Shown: one piece after another, positions 63,610-64,000 of the stretch | How the letters are laid out: each line of letters begins with the position of its first letter | How positions within the stretch are numbered: the stretch's first letter is position 1 | Source: Synechococcus sp. UW105 | GTDB taxonomy: Bacteria; Cyanobacteriota; Cyanobacteriia; PCC-6307; Cyanobiaceae | Assembly: GCF_900473935.1 (NCBI RefSeq) | Contig: NZ_UCNN01000030.1 | Coordinates: forward strand, 62,001 to 126,000 | Reading direction: 5' to 3' | DNA: 64,000 nucleotides | Position numbers and translations under genes: made by a program | Notes under the pieces: model-generated | Database searches by the model: none | The model's input: the letters and a program-made list of their open reading frames with translations, nothing else | What the model was told of the DNA's origin: nothing

Positions 63610-63834
63610 TTAGGGAGTGCGCTGGAGATCAGAGCGTTCTTCAGCAAGAATTGCACCCTCCACCGGACAGACTTGCAGACAGATGCCGCAGTCGATGCAG
63701 GTATCGAAATCAATCCAGTAGAACTCGGTACCTTTCTTGTTGCGGCCTTGGCCTGCCTGGATGCAGGCGACAGGACACGCATCAAGGCAATCGGCGATGC
63801 CTTCGCAGACATCGGTCACGATTGTGTGGGCCAT
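63610..63834 (-). CDS. Bacterial-type two-cluster ferredoxin
   Basis: 74 residues. Cys10, 16, 20, 24 (VCEGIADCLDACPVAC) and Cys46, 49, 52, 56 (CIDCGICLQVCP) give ligands for two clusters. The wider first spacing (Cys-x5-Cys-x3-Cys) resembles 7Fe ferredoxins with one 3Fe-4S centre. It is not PsaC, whose motifs are regular CxxCxxCxxxCP. Electron partner unknown. It is upstream of htpG on the same strand. Confidence 0.9.
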   Translation of the reverse strand: MAHTIVTDVCEGIADCLDACPVACIQAGQGRNKKGTEFYWIDFDTCIDCGICLQVCPVEGAILAEERSDLQRTP

Positions 63835-63879
63835 GGGGCACTCAGAGCGACGTTGATCCTAGTCAGCCGTTGATCCCAC

Positions 63880-64000
63880 TCAGCTCGGTAACCAGACAAG
63901 AGAGCTACATCGACGCGTTGCCAGTAGTGACTCTGCGTGATCGGAACTCTCCACTGGATCCAGTTCGATCATGGCGTTCATCCCCTTGCCGTGAAGCTCC
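63880..64000 (-). CDS. C-terminal end of an unidentified gene (possibly hisZ)
   Basis: A minus frame enters from the right edge and stops at TGA 63880; 40 codons are visible: ELHGKGMNAMIELDPVESSD then HAESLLATRRCSSLVWLPS. The ending, with a small helix and a strand SSLVWL, resembles the C-terminus of HisZ, which I recall near htpG in picocyanobacteria, but the match is too short to name. Bases 63835-63879 separate it from the ferredoxin gene. Confidence 0.45.
   Translation of the reverse strand, partial: ELHGKGMNAMIELDPVESSDHAESLLATRRCSSLVWLPS

Overview
The window looks like a chromosome segment of a marine picocyanobacterium, most likely a marine Synechococcus, with a relative such as low-light Prochlorococcus as the alternative. 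Oxygenic-photosynthesis genes (petN, psaK, Psb32-like TPM protein, Thf1/Psb29, PucC-family carrier), glucosylglycerol synthesis and transport (ggpS-ggtBCDA), and several cyanobacteria-specific small proteins and DUF families support this. I found no rRNA, tRNA, CRISPR array or transposase.

1-21.6 kb: dense housekeeping and conserved genes. A ligase-associated DNA repair set is split: PdeM nuclease is cut by the left edge, while helicase, ATP-dependent ligase and MBL exonuclease lie together at 6.7-12.0 kb. Also here are a GluR0-like ligand-gated potassium channel, a DUF296-glutaredoxin fusion, nadA, a lysozyme-like enzyme, a Psb32-like protein, aroB, an orphan sugar permease and purK.

21.6-37.1 kb: an AT-richer, gene-poor accessory island for secreted peptides. 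It holds two Nif11-leader lanthipeptide precursors in divergent orientation (23753-24064 minus, 24301-24570 plus), a ProcM-like LanM synthetase with a Cys-Cys-Gly zinc motif, and a four-gene export operon joined by ATGA overlaps: TolC, HlyD, C39-peptidase ABC exporter, second ABC protein. A second divergent pair of short peptide genes without lanthionine-type cores (22317-22490 minus, 22622-22834 plus), a 38-residue ORF sharing a C-terminal NPY-x-SP tail, and a decayed precursor copy lie beside it. The likely flow is precursor synthesis, dehydration and cyclisation by LanM, leader removal at double glycine by the C39 domain, and export through HlyD/TolC. The 5' ends of lanM and tolC both lack a usual start but gain one if a single A is added to an A5 run.

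37.1-64 kb: conserved genes again: DUF2103, pucC-like, clpS, petN, DUF3352, thf1, clpP, ftsH, MacB-like permease, pyk, mazG, yggT, scpB, ilvA, dxs, psaK, DUF3593/DUF2499, csaB, ggtA-D and ggpS, a PrxQ-like peroxiredoxin, rpmB, htpG and a ferredoxin. A perfect 18-bp inverted repeat has the ggtC stop and the probable ggtD start in its loop. The right edge cuts an unidentified gene.
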